64,000 nucleotides of DNA from Ramlibacter cellulosilyticus (GTDB lineage Bacteria; Pseudomonadota; Gammaproteobacteria; Burkholderiales; Burkholderiaceae_C), in the NCBI RefSeq assembly GCF_014297465.1, contig NZ_JACORT010000001.1:930001-994000 (forward strand). Reading direction: 5' to 3'. This document shows, one piece after another, positions 43,779-53,901 of the stretch (positions within the stretch are counted from its first letter, which is position 1; each line of letters opens with the position of its first letter). Below the pieces are notes generated by a model. It was not told where the DNA came from. It did no database searches and worked only from the letters and a program-made list of their open reading frames with translations. The position numbers and the translations under genes were made by a program.

Positions 43779-45008
43779 TCAGGCCGGAGTGAAGGGCGGC
43801 AGTTCCCGCGTGCGGGAGGCCAGCAGCGCGAGGCCGCCGCTGAGGGCGGCCATCGCATAGGAGAAGCAGGCCACCGCCCGGCTCAGGCCCAGGTGGTCCG
43901 CCAGCCAGCCCACCGCCAGGATGGGAACGATGGTGCCGAGGTAGCCCACGACCATGTACGAGGCGAGCAGCCCCGCGCGCTGGGCGGGATGGGTGAGCTT
44001 GCCGATCACGGACATGCCGGCGACGTTGGCGAGGGCGTGGCCGAAGGAAGTCACCAGCACGCTCGCCGCGAAGAGCAGCGGGGTGCGGCTCGCGGTGGTC
44101 CACGCCAGCAGCAGGTTGCACGCGGCGAGCGACAGGCCGCCGGCGACCACGACCACCTTCGTGCGCCAGTTGCGCACGAGGAACTGGAAGGCCGAGGACA
44201 GGAAGAGGATGGCCGCGATGGTCGATCCGCTCACGGCCGGGCCGTGCCACGGGACCAGTTCGCGCATGAAGCTGGGCGCAAGCGACGCGTACAGGCTGAA
44301 CATGCCGAACGCGCTGAACGCGCCGAGGCTGGCGATCCAGAAGTGGCGGCGCGCGTGCCGCGGGGGCAGGGCGATGCGTGGCAACCATTCGGCGACCGCC
44401 GCGCGCAGGCCGGCCGCGCGGGGGCCGGGCGCCGCAGGTGCCTGCGATGCATCGCGCAACCGGAGCAGCGCGCGCACGGCCAGCACGCCCATCGCGATGG
44501 AGGGCACGTACGCCGTCACGAGCGGCCACGGCATCCATTGCGCGATGAGGCCGCCCACGAGAGGCCCCATGCCGAATCCGAGCGTCATGGCCACCGTGGT
44601 GACCGCGGAGACGCGCCGCGGATCGCGGCCGGCGCCGACCTGCACCAGGCCCGTGGCGGCCGAGGTGCTGATCATCCCGGAAGCGACTCCGATCACCAGG
44701 CGCGCCGCCATGAACACGGGGACGTTGCCGGCCGCGGCGGAGAGGAGCACGCCCGCGGTCATGAGCGCCAGGCCGAGCCGCAGGTTGGCGAGGAAACCGA
44801 AGCGGGCGATCAGGCGTCCCATGAACAGCAGCGTCACGAGCACGCCGAACATGTAGACCACGAACACGTGCGTGATGTCGCTCGCGCGCAGGTTCCACGC
44901 CGCCTGGTACAGCGGATAGAGCGGGCTGGCGAGCGCCGTTCCCATGACCCCCACGCACATGGCGTAGCAGATCCAGAAGAACGGGGGCCAGGAGCGGGGC
45001 GGGGGCAT
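43779..45008 (-). CDS. Major facilitator superfamily transporter
   Basis: This 409-residue inner-membrane protein shows about twelve hydrophobic segments, with the MFS loop motif GRLIARFGFLANLRLGL after the second segment and a long central loop (residues about 185-220). Its neighbours give no clear substrate. It is divergent from a TPR-protein gene across 222 bp that include a good sigma-70-type promoter for the latter. Confidence 0.87.
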   Translation of the reverse strand: MPPPRSWPPFFWICYAMCVGVMGTALASPLYPLYQAAWNLRASDITHVFVVYMFGVLVTLLFMGRLIARFGFLANLRLGLALMTAGVLLSAAAGNVPVFMAARLVIGVASGMISTSAATGLVQVGAGRDPRRVSAVTTVAMTLGFGMGPLVGGLIAQWMPWPLVTAYVPSIAMGVLAVRALLRLRDASQAPAAPGPRAAGLRAAVAEWLPRIALPPRHARRHFWIASLGAFSAFGMFSLYASLAPSFMRELVPWHGPAVSGSTIAAILFLSSAFQFLVRNWRTKVVVVAGGLSLAACNLLLAWTTASRTPLLFAASVLVTSFGHALANVAGMSVIGKLTHPAQRAGLLASYMVVGYLGTIVPILAVGWLADHLGLSRAVACFSYAMAALSGGLALLASRTRELPPFTPA

Positions 45009-45173
45009 GCGAGGGGAGGGGCGCGCGCGGCCGGGATGGCGCAGCGGGCACGGAGAAGAGCGGCGCAGCGGCGGATGCTAACCGCGAGGGCAATCCGCGC
45101 GCTGGCGCAGGGGCACTGCCTTGGCGGTGCTCGACGGCGCTACGGTTTGCGACAGATCCCCCGCCCGTGGGAA

Positions 45174-45202
45174 TTGACAGGGCCGGATCCGGCGCCTAAA
45201 CA
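45174..45202 (+). promoter_or_regulatory. Sigma-70-type promoter of TPR gene
   Basis: TTGACA (45174-45179), a 17-bp spacer and TAAACA (45197-45202) give a near-consensus vegetative promoter. The implied start near 45209 leaves about 20 bp to the ATG at 45231, which is preceded by CAGGAG. Confidence 0.7.
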
Positions 45203-45230
45203 TCGCCTCCTCACTTCCAGGAGCGACGCC

Positions 45231-46826
45231 ATGCAACGTCCTCTCCGCACCCTCCTGCTGCTCGCGGCCGCCACGGCATCCGGCCCGCTCCTCGCGCACG
45301 ACGAAGACGGCAAGGGCGTCCTGGGCAAGGTGGACTTCGAGAACTCGTGCAGCCAGGCGGTGCAGGCGGACCTGCAGCGCGCCGTGGCCATGCTGCACTC
45401 GTTCTGGTTCCGCGAGGGCATGCAGACCTTCCGTTCGGTGCAGCAGCGCGACCCGGAGTGCGTGCCCGCCGCCTGGGGCATCGCATCGCTGCTGATGGAC
45501 AACCCGCTGGCGGGCCAGGGTGCGTCTCCCAAGGGCGCCGAGGAGGCACAGGCCGCGATCGAGCAGGGGCGGCAATCGAAGCGCACCACGCCGCGCGAAC
45601 GCGATTACCTCGAGGCCACGGCCGCCTACTACAAGGACTTCGGCGATCGCGCCGAGGCCGCCCGGCAACGCAGCCGGTCGGATGCCTACCTCGCGCTCGC
45701 GCAGCGCTACCCGCAGGACGACGAAGCGCAGATCTTCAGCGCGCTGTACCTGGCCGGCACGCAATCGCAGGCCGACCAGACGTATGCGGCCTACCTGAAG
45801 GCCGCCTCGGTGCTGGAGACGCAGTTCAAGCGGCACCCGGACCACCCTGGCGTCGCGCACTACCTCATCCACAGCTACGACGCGCCGCCGATCGCGGGCA
45901 AGGGGCTCGATGCGGCGAAGCGCTATGCGGGCATCGCGCCCGCGGCTCCGCATGCGCTGCACATGCCGTCGCACATCTTCACGCGGGTGGGGTACTGGTC
46001 GGAATCCGCGGCGACGAACCAGCGTTCGTTCGACACCGCGGTCGCGGACAAGGACGGCGATTCCGCCTTCCATGCCGCCGACTACATGGTCTATGCCTAC
46101 CTGCAGCAAGGCAAGGACGCGCAGGCACAGGCCGCCCTCGACGCCGCCATGCGGGTCCGCGGCACGACGAACCCGACGCGGCTGGCGGCGCCCTATGCGG
46201 CCGCGGCCATGCCGGCGCGCATGGCGGTGGAGCGCGGCGACTGGAAGTCGGCCGCGCTGCTGAAGCCGGAAAGGACGCGCTTTCCCTTCGCCGATGCCAT
46301 GACGCACTTCGCGCGCGCGATCGGCGCCGCCCGCTCGGGCGAGGTCGGCGTCGCGGAGCAGGAGGCGGAACAACTCGCCGCCCTGCACCAGGCCCTGCTC
46401 GATGCGAAGAATGCCTACTGGGCCCGCGAAGTCGAGGTGCAGCGGCTCGCCACCGCCGGCTGGATCGCCCATGCGCGGGGCAACGGCGAAGAGGCGCTGA
46501 AGTTCATGCGCGCGGCGGCCGACCTGGAAGACGGCAACGAGAAGCACATCGTGACGCCCGGGCGCGTGCTGCCGGCGCGCGAGCTGCTCGGGGACATGAT
46601 GCTGGCGATGAACATGCCCGCGGACGCCTTGCAGGCGTACGAGATGTCGCAGGAGCGCGAACCGAACCGCTTCCGCGGCTACTCCGGCGCGGCACGCGCC
46701 GCCGCGGCGGCCGGCGACCGCCAGAAGGCCGCGGCCTACTACGCGAAGCTCGTCGCGCTGGCGAGCGACGCGGCGGCGAACCGGCCGGAGCTGGCGGAGG
46801 CGCGCCAGTTCACGGCGCAGAAGTGA
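45231..46826 (+). CDS. Exported TPR-containing protein
   Basis: This 531-residue protein has a signal peptide (MQRPLRTLLLLAAATASGPLLA) and a helical-repeat body with TPR-like stretches, including FWFREGMQTFRSVQQRDPECVPAAWGIASLL, HPDHPGVAHYLIHSYDAPPIAGKGLDAAKRYAGIAPAAPHALHMPSHIF, and an LPARELLGDMMLAMNMPADALQAYEMSQEREPNRFRG TPR near the end. The HMPSHIFTRVGYW segment is typical of a widespread periplasmic TPR family of unknown role. It overlaps the next gene by four bases. Confidence 0.85.
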   Translation: MQRPLRTLLLLAAATASGPLLAHDEDGKGVLGKVDFENSCSQAVQADLQRAVAMLHSFWFREGMQTFRSVQQRDPECVPAAWGIASLLMDNPLAGQGASPKGAEEAQAAIEQGRQSKRTTPRERDYLEATAAYYKDFGDRAEAARQRSRSDAYLALAQRYPQDDEAQIFSALYLAGTQSQADQTYAAYLKAASVLETQFKRHPDHPGVAHYLIHSYDAPPIAGKGLDAAKRYAGIAPAAPHALHMPSHIFTRVGYWSESAATNQRSFDTAVADKDGDSAFHAADYMVYAYLQQGKDAQAQAALDAAMRVRGTTNPTRLAAPYAAAAMPARMAVERGDWKSAALLKPERTRFPFADAMTHFARAIGAARSGEVGVAEQEAEQLAALHQALLDAKNAYWAREVEVQRLATAGWIAHARGNGEEALKFMRAAADLEDGNEKHIVTPGRVLPARELLGDMMLAMNMPADALQAYEMSQEREPNRFRGYSGAARAAAAAGDRQKAAAYYAKLVALASDAAANRPELAEARQFTAQK

Positions 46827-47284
46827 AGCAGGCCCGCGCGCTCGTCGCCGCTGCGCTGCTCGCGGCGGCGGCACCGCTCGCCGTCGCGGTGGAGTCGGAC
46901 CCGGTGGAGAAGGTCGCCTCCGATCCCGACGTGGTTGCCGCGCGCAAGGCGCACGATCGCGGCGACTGGAAGGAAGCCGTCGCGCGCCTGCAGCGCGCCG
47001 AGCGCCGCTTCCCGCGGGATGCGGACCTGCAGAACTCGCTCGGCTACGCGCTGCGGCAGGCGAAGGACTACGACGGCGCCTTCCGCCACTACCGCAAGGC
47101 GCTGCAGTTCGACCCGCGCCACCGCGGCGCGCACGAGTACATCGGCGAGGCCTACCTGCTCGTGGGCGACGTCGCATCGGCGGAGAAGCACCTGGCTTCC
47201 CTCAAGAGCATCTGCATGCTGCCGTGCGAGGAGATGCGGGAGCTGGAGAAGGCGATCGGGGAGTACAAGGCCCGCAAGCCATAG
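46823..47284 (+). CDS. Exported small TPR protein
   Basis: This 153-residue protein (GTG start, translation-coupled to the upstream TPR gene) has a signal peptide, VKQARALVAAALLAAAAPLAVA. It then has two TPR motifs, ARKAHDRGDWKEAVARLQRAERRFPRDADLQNSLGYALRQAKDYDGAFRHYRKALQFDPRHRGAHEYIGEAYLLVGD. Two cysteines (SICMLPCEEM) follow. Probably a partner of the large TPR protein in the periplasm. Confidence 0.82.
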   Translation: MKQARALVAAALLAAAAPLAVAVESDPVEKVASDPDVVAARKAHDRGDWKEAVARLQRAERRFPRDADLQNSLGYALRQAKDYDGAFRHYRKALQFDPRHRGAHEYIGEAYLLVGDVASAEKHLASLKSICMLPCEEMRELEKAIGEYKARKP

Positions 47285-47352
47285 GACGCGCGATACATCT
47301 TGTGGCTCATTCGTCGGCGGGTCGCCTGGATTCGCCCCCACAATCGCCGCCC

Positions 47353-47601
47353 ATGACGCCGCGCCGCCTTCCGCTCCGCCCTGACACTTTGCTTGCACAC
47401 CGCGCGGTGCCCTTCGTTCCGGAGACCTACGTGTCGCAGGCCGGATGGGGGCAGAAGACGTTTGCCATCGCCACCCACGTGACCTGCCTGGGGCTGTTCG
47501 GGCTGGTGGTGGTCTGGCCGATCGCTTCGCCCCTGGCCAGCGGGGAGCTGGCGCGGGAATTCGCGCCCGTGCTGGAACTGCTGGTAGCCTGGGTGCGATG
47601 A
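47353..47601 (+). CDS. Small membrane protein
   Basis: This 82-residue protein has one clear hydrophobic segment, AIATHVTCLGLFGLVVVWPIASPLA (about residues 38-62), after a charged N-terminus, and so is probably a single-pass inner-membrane protein. It overlaps the GNAT gene by four bases (GATGA). No family recognised. Confidence 0.6.
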   Translation: MTPRRLPLRPDTLLAHRAVPFVPETYVSQAGWGQKTFAIATHVTCLGLFGLVVVWPIASPLASGELAREFAPVLELLVAWVR

Positions 47602-47909
47602 CCACGGACGCCACCCTGCAAGACAACGCGGAACGCCACCGCTTCGAGCTGCTCGTCGGCGAAGAGGTGGCGGCCTATTCGGAATACAACGTGCTGAAGA
47701 ACGCGCTGCTCTTCACGCACACCGAGGTCCTGCCCGCGCACGAGGGCAAGGGCTTCGGCAGCCGCCTCGTTGCCTACGCCCTCGGGCAGGTGCGCGAGCG
47801 CGGCCTGCATGCGATCCCCGCCTGCCCCTTCGTCGCGGCCTACATCCGCAAGCATCCGGAGATGCTGGACGTGGTGAGCGAGGAGAGCCGGCGCGCTTTC
47901 GTGCGCTGA
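47598..47909 (+). CDS. GNAT-type N-acetyltransferase
   Basis: This 103-residue protein matches the small YjdJ-type GNAT family: RFELLVGEEVAAYSEYNVLKNALLFTHTEVLPAHEGKGFGSRLVAYALGQVRERGLHAIPACPFVAAYIRKHPEML. The acetyl-CoA pyrophosphate loop EGKGFGSRL is visible. Its small size is normal for this family. Substrate unknown. Confidence 0.85.
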   Translation: MTTDATLQDNAERHRFELLVGEEVAAYSEYNVLKNALLFTHTEVLPAHEGKGFGSRLVAYALGQVRERGLHAIPACPFVAAYIRKHPEMLDVVSEESRRAFVR

Positions 47910-47989
47910 CCCGCCCGCATCCTCCGTCCGGGAGATTCGCGCCACCTTCCGAAGGCACCCAATAGGGCGTCTCGCGGAAAGGTTGGAAC

Positions 47990-48505
47990 ATGCAAGTGCG
48001 AACTGCCGGCGTCCCTGCCGTCCTGCCGCAAAGCTGGCGCTGGTTCAGGCTCGCGTGCGCGCTCCTCCTCTTCGCCGGCCTCGCGTCGTGCGCCGGCGTG
48101 AAGCTCGTCGCCGACTACGACGCGGAGTCGGCGAAGGGCATCACCGATACCTCGGCCGAGGTCTTCGCCTTCTATGACAAGGTGATCGAGGCGAAGGCCA
48201 AGGCGGCCCCGGGCAAGCTGCCGTATGCAGGCTTCGCGGACGACTGGGGCCGCATCGAAACCCGCATCCGGGTGCTGGTGGTGCGCGAGGAGTCGCGGTC
48301 CCTGAACAGCGAATCGCAGCGCATCGCCCGCACGATCCTCGGGTTCTGGCAGAAGTACCGCGCCCGGCACCAGGGCACGGACGACTACAACGCAAGGCTG
48401 GCCGGCATCCACAGGGACCGATTCCAGCGGCTGTTCACGGCGGCGCTGGTGGCCGAAAAGGCCAAGGCACTGGCGACCGACGACAGCAACCCGGAAGAGG
48501 AATGA
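47990..48505 (+). CDS. Lipoprotein-like hypothetical protein
   Basis: This 171-residue protein has a hydrophobic leader, LACALLLFAGLASCAGVK, with a lipobox-like ASC, so it may be a lipoprotein. The body is helical and charged (VFAFYDKVIEAKAKAAPGKLPYAGFADDWGRIETRIRVLVVREESRSLNSESQRIARTI). It starts a three-gene set (with 48518 and 48865) separated by only 12-20 bp. Function unknown. Confidence 0.65.
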   Translation: MQVRTAGVPAVLPQSWRWFRLACALLLFAGLASCAGVKLVADYDAESAKGITDTSAEVFAFYDKVIEAKAKAAPGKLPYAGFADDWGRIETRIRVLVVREESRSLNSESQRIARTILGFWQKYRARHQGTDDYNARLAGIHRDRFQRLFTAALVAEKAKALATDDSNPEEE

Positions 48506-48517
48506 GGAGGAGCCACC

Positions 48518-48844
48518 ATGGGCATCGAATTCGGCCCGATCCTGCAGAACGCCCTGGGCGCGGCGACCGACGCGGTGAAGAGCTCCGCCCCGCAGGTCGA
48601 GGACTTCCTGCGCGAGATCGCCAAGGGGCACGAAGCGGCGATCAAGTCCCTCGCGGATGCGCTCGCCGACGGCGACATCGACGAGGAGACGTTCAAGGAC
48701 GAAATGGACGACGAGGCCAGGACGCTGCAGGCGGAACTGCAGGTGGTCGCGGTGATCAGCAACGCCATCGCGCAGCGTGCGATCAATGCGTTCCGCAAGG
48801 CACTCATCGACGGCATCACGGGCGCGATCAAGGCGGCGCTCTGA
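48518..48844 (+). CDS. Small helical hypothetical protein
   Basis: This 108-residue protein, MGIEFGPILQNALGAATDAVKSSAPQVEDFLREIAKG..., is helical with no signal or transmembrane segment and an acidic middle (ADGDIDEETFKDEMDDEA). It lies between the lipoprotein-like gene and the peptidoglycan hydrolase-like gene. Its position suggests an accessory or protective factor for the latter, which is inference. Confidence 0.6.
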   Translation: MGIEFGPILQNALGAATDAVKSSAPQVEDFLREIAKGHEAAIKSLADALADGDIDEETFKDEMDDEARTLQAELQVVAVISNAIAQRAINAFRKALIDGITGAIKAAL

Positions 48845-48864
48845 AAGCGACAGGAGAGGCGACG

Positions 48865-49560
48865 ATGTCCACTGGAGACGATCTGCTGGCGGTGGCTGCG
48901 CAGCACCTGCAGGAACGCTACGTCCTGGGTGCGCGGGTGCCGAAGGACAATGCGGGCTGGACCGGCCCCTGGGACTGTGCCGAGTTCGCTTCCTGGTGCC
49001 TGTTCCAGGTGAGTGGAAAGCTGTTCGGCTGCGACCGCGTCGACAAGCCTGCGGTGGCGGATGCCTTCACCGGCTTCTGGAAGCGCGATGCCACGGCGGC
49101 GTCCTGCACCGTTCCGGTCGTGGTGGCGAAGGCGACGCGCGGGGCGTTCCTGCTGCGCTTTCCGGCGCCTTCCCTCATCGGCCATATCGCGATCTCCGAT
49201 GGCAAGGGTGGAACGCTGGAGGCCCACTCCACTGCGACGGGAGTGATCCGGGGCAAGGTGGACGGTCGCCGCTGGGACGTCGGCGTGCTGCCGCCCATGA
49301 TCCACTACGACGATCCGGAGATCCTGCAGCCGACGGTGCCGCCGGGCCTGGTGCTGCGGCTCCGGCAGCCCAACATGCGCGGCGCGCTCATCGAGCGCCT
49401 GCAGCGGGCCTTGCTGGCGCGAGGCTTTTCGCCGGGTGACATCGACGGCGCCTACGGGCCGCACACCGCTGCCGCGGTGCATGCCTTCCAGCTGACGGAA
49501 GGACTGCTGCCCGATGGCGAGGCGGGCGACAAGACGCTCAAGGCACTCGGGTTGCGGTAG
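48865..49560 (+). CDS. Putative peptidoglycan amidase with PG-binding domain
   Basis: This 231-residue protein has an N-terminal NlpC/P60- or CHAP-like domain with a catalytic-type Cys in GPWDCAEFASWCLFQVSG (about residue 38) and a His in LIGHIAISDGKGG (about 107). The C-terminal PG_binding_1 domain follows: RGALIERLQRALLARGFSPGDIDGAYGPHTAAAVHAFQLTEGLLPDGEAGDKTLKALGL. No signal peptide is apparent, so secretion may use another route or the enzyme may act internally. It ends 6 bp before the convergent amidase stop. Confidence 0.75.
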   Translation: MSTGDDLLAVAAQHLQERYVLGARVPKDNAGWTGPWDCAEFASWCLFQVSGKLFGCDRVDKPAVADAFTGFWKRDATAASCTVPVVVAKATRGAFLLRFPAPSLIGHIAISDGKGGTLEAHSTATGVIRGKVDGRRWDVGVLPPMIHYDDPEILQPTVPPGLVLRLRQPNMRGALIERLQRALLARGFSPGDIDGAYGPHTAAAVHAFQLTEGLLPDGEAGDKTLKALGLR

Positions 49561-49566
49561 GCCGGC

Positions 49567-51081
49567 TCAACGCCCGGGCGGCACCCGCCCCAGCACGCCC
49601 TCGACAGCCATCCCGATCGCCACCAGTCGCCGATCGCTCCCCGCCGGGCCATCGAGTTCCATCCCCACCGGCAACCGGCTCGTCGCACCCAGCCCGATCG
49701 GGATCTGCAGCCCCGGGATCCCCGCGTTGCTCCCCGGATCGGTGTTCTGGATGAACAGCAGGAAGTTCTCCACGCTGCTCGCCTGCGGGTTCGCGGCGGG
49801 CGCGACGTGCGGCACGGTGGGAAACGCGAGCGCATCGAGCCTGTGCGCCGCGAACGTGTCGGCGTACAGCCTGGCGAGCGCAGGGCGGTGCGTCTGCATG
49901 GCGGCGCGATAGACCGGCTCCGCATCCACCACCGTGTTGTTCGGGCCGGGCAGCTTGCGCGGGATCACGAGGCCCTCGTACGTGCCTTTCACGTCGGGGC
50001 TGGCGATCTGCGCGGCGAGCTGCTGGATGCTCACGCCCGTGCGATGGGTGGCCAGGTAGGCGGTGACGTCGTCGTAGGCCTCGTACAGCGCCACGGGGAA
50101 ACCGACGTTGCCGTTCAAGGCCATCAGGGTCGGCAGGGGCACGTCCACGATCGTCACGCCCGCTGCGCGCAGCTTGGCGAGCGCCGCGTCGAAGGCGGTG
50201 CGCGTGTCGACGTCCAGGTTCGCCAGGAAGGGCTGCGCGACGCCCAGCCGCACCGAGCGCAACTCCGCGGCGTGCTCGGGCGCGGCGCCTGCGATCACCC
50301 GGTCCATTCGTTCGACGTCCGTCATCGCGACGGCCATCGGGCCTGCCGTGTCCCGTGTATGGGAGATCGGCAGGATGCCCGCGGCGGGATAGCGGCCGAC
50401 GGTGGGGCGCAGCGAAGCACACCCGTTCACCGCGCAAGGGATGCGCACCGAGCCGCCGGTGTCGGTGCCGAGTCCCGCCAGGGCGATCCGCGCGCCGATG
50501 GCCGCCCCCGTGCCCGCGGAGGAGCCGCCTGCCATGCGCGAAGGATCGTAGGCATTGCGCACGCCGGGCTCGGGGCCCGTGTTGTATGCCGGGTTGTAGC
50601 CGGAGATGCCGAAGGCCAGTTCGTGCAGGTTGGTCTTGCCCAGGACGATCGCGCCCGCATCGCGCAGGCGCCGCAGCACCGGTGCGTCCTCGCCCGGCAC
50701 GAAGCCGCGCAGCGCCGGCGTGCCGCCGGTGGAGGGCAGGCCCGCGGCATGGATGTTGTCCTTCACGACGATCGGCACGCCTTGCAACGGGAGGCAGGGC
50801 GCACCCGACGCGCGCCTCGCGTCGGCCTGCCGCGCCGCGGCCAACGCACCTGCTTCGTCGAGCGTGACGAAGGCGTTGAGGTGCATGCGGGCGCGGGCGC
50901 GTTCCAGCGAGGCCCGAACCAGCGCTTCGCTGGTGGTGCGGCCGCTGCAAACGGCGGCTGCAGCCTCGCTGGCCGTCAGTTGGTCGAGGGCCGGCGGCTG
51001 CGGCGACGGTGGCATGGCACCGCAACCGGACAGCAAGGCCGCCGCGGCGGCGAGATGCAAGGCAAGGCGGGGTTGCGACAT
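49567..51081 (-). CDS. Lipoprotein amidase (amidase signature family)
   Basis: This 504-residue amidase-signature enzyme has a lipoprotein signal (MSQPRLALHLAAAAALLSGCG) and the catalytic Lys in VKDNIHAAGLPSTGGT (about 108), cis-Ser in AGGSSAGTGAAIGARIALAGLGTDTGGSVRIPC (about 185 and 208) and flanking glycines. Family members hydrolyse amides such as indoleacetamide; the substrate here is unknown. It is divergent from the cyclase gene. Confidence 0.9.
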   Translation of the reverse strand: MSQPRLALHLAAAAALLSGCGAMPPSPQPPALDQLTASEAAAAVCSGRTTSEALVRASLERARARMHLNAFVTLDEAGALAAARQADARRASGAPCLPLQGVPIVVKDNIHAAGLPSTGGTPALRGFVPGEDAPVLRRLRDAGAIVLGKTNLHELAFGISGYNPAYNTGPEPGVRNAYDPSRMAGGSSAGTGAAIGARIALAGLGTDTGGSVRIPCAVNGCASLRPTVGRYPAAGILPISHTRDTAGPMAVAMTDVERMDRVIAGAAPEHAAELRSVRLGVAQPFLANLDVDTRTAFDAALAKLRAAGVTIVDVPLPTLMALNGNVGFPVALYEAYDDVTAYLATHRTGVSIQQLAAQIASPDVKGTYEGLVIPRKLPGPNNTVVDAEPVYRAAMQTHRPALARLYADTFAAHRLDALAFPTVPHVAPAANPQASSVENFLLFIQNTDPGSNAGIPGLQIPIGLGATSRLPVGMELDGPAGSDRRLVAIGMAVEGVLGRVPPGR

Positions 51082-51212
51082 GGGGCCTCCCTCATGCAGA
51101 GCGGGCCATCATGCGCGTGGGGCGCGGCGCGGGTCAATCGGGTCGCACCACTTTTGCACCGGAGGGAGGCGCGCTACCATCCGCGCCTCGACCCAGCAGC
51201 GGGAGGACCTCG

Positions 51213-52319
51213 GTGAGACGATCCATGCTCCATTGCGCGACCCTTCTTGCAGTTGCCACCGTGGCAGCCGGTGCGCCCCTGGCGGCCGGGGCCGCCGAGC
51301 CCGCCGGCATGTGGGCCCTGGCTGCCAGGGCGCCGATGCCACCCTGGCCCGCCGGCGACGAACGCGGCATGGCCAACGTGCTCGGCGAGCAGACCACCCG
51401 CCGTTGCGCCTGGCACATGTCGCGTCCGCATGCGCGCACCTACGAGGCCTCGTTCGAGCGCTCGAACACGATGCCCAAGTCGCCGTTCGCGCCGCCGTCC
51501 CTGAGCAAGCCCAAGCCCACCGCGGGCGTGCCGTTTTCCGCGCACGCGTTCAACAGCGAGGCCTTCGAAGCGGGCGCCGAGCCGCAGCAGCAGGGCACGC
51601 AGATCGACGCGCTGGGGCACTTCGCGTCCATCCAGAGTCCGTGGGATCCCAAGAACGCCTTCTCCGCCGACGGCGCCAGCTACTACGGCGGCTACAAGCA
51701 GCAGGACGTGAAGCCCACGCCGGACTCGCCCCTGCTCAAGCTCGGCATCGAGAAGATCCCGCCGCTCATCACCACCGCGGTGCTGCTGGACGCGCGCACG
51801 CAGGTGGGCAAGGGCCGGGCGATGGGGCAGGGCCAGCTCGTGACCGCCGCCGACATCGAAGCCATGCTCAAGGCGCAGGGTCTCGGCAGGCGCGGGCTGC
51901 TGCCTGGCGACATGGTCTGGATCTACACCGGCTGGAGCGAGAACTGGAAGGACCCGGCCGACGCGAACAGCCCTTACTACGCGATGGCCCCAGGGCTGTC
52001 CGTCGACGCGGCGAAGATGCTGGCCGGCAAGCGCATCGTCGCCGTGGGGCTCGACGTTCCCTTCATCGACCCCGTGCCCGAGGGCATGCTGCAAGGCAAG
52101 GCGCCGCCCGCGCCTGGCACCGAGCAGGGGCTGCCCTTCTCGATCCACCACTACATGCTGTCGGTGTACGGCATCCACCATCTCGAGAACCTCAACCTCG
52201 CCGCGATGGCAGCGGACAAGGTGTGGACCTCGTGCGCCATGGTGCTGCCCTCGCGTGACAAGGGCGCTGCCGGTGCCGTGATCCGCCCGGTGGCGATCGG
52301 GGTGCCCCACCAGCGCTGA
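51213..52319 (+). CDS. Exported cyclase-family hydrolase
   Basis: This 368-residue protein has a signal peptide after a GTG start at 51213 (GGGAGGA lies 5 nt upstream) and matches the cyclase family (kynurenine formamidase/isatin hydrolase fold). The usual HxGTHxD metal motif appears as QQGTQIDALGHF, with Gln replacing one His, as in some family members, followed by VAVGLDVPFIDP and SIHHYMLSVYGIHHLENL. It precedes a TRAP transporter set, suggesting processing of an imported or periplasmic aromatic or lactone compound. Confidence 0.85.
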   Translation: MRRSMLHCATLLAVATVAAGAPLAAGAAEPAGMWALAARAPMPPWPAGDERGMANVLGEQTTRRCAWHMSRPHARTYEASFERSNTMPKSPFAPPSLSKPKPTAGVPFSAHAFNSEAFEAGAEPQQQGTQIDALGHFASIQSPWDPKNAFSADGASYYGGYKQQDVKPTPDSPLLKLGIEKIPPLITTAVLLDARTQVGKGRAMGQGQLVTAADIEAMLKAQGLGRRGLLPGDMVWIYTGWSENWKDPADANSPYYAMAPGLSVDAAKMLAGKRIVAVGLDVPFIDPVPEGMLQGKAPPAPGTEQGLPFSIHHYMLSVYGIHHLENLNLAAMAADKVWTSCAMVLPSRDKGAAGAVIRPVAIGVPHQR

Positions 52320-52351
52320 GGCGCGCCGAGGCTCGCGTCTCCCTGAATTGA

Positions 52352-53897
<1,546 letters not shown>

Positions 53898-53901
<4 letters not shown>

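Noticed and set aside
43475-43792. 105-codon plus-strand frame in the intergenic gap
   Set aside because: Arg-rich composition, no ribosome site and no recognisable domain.
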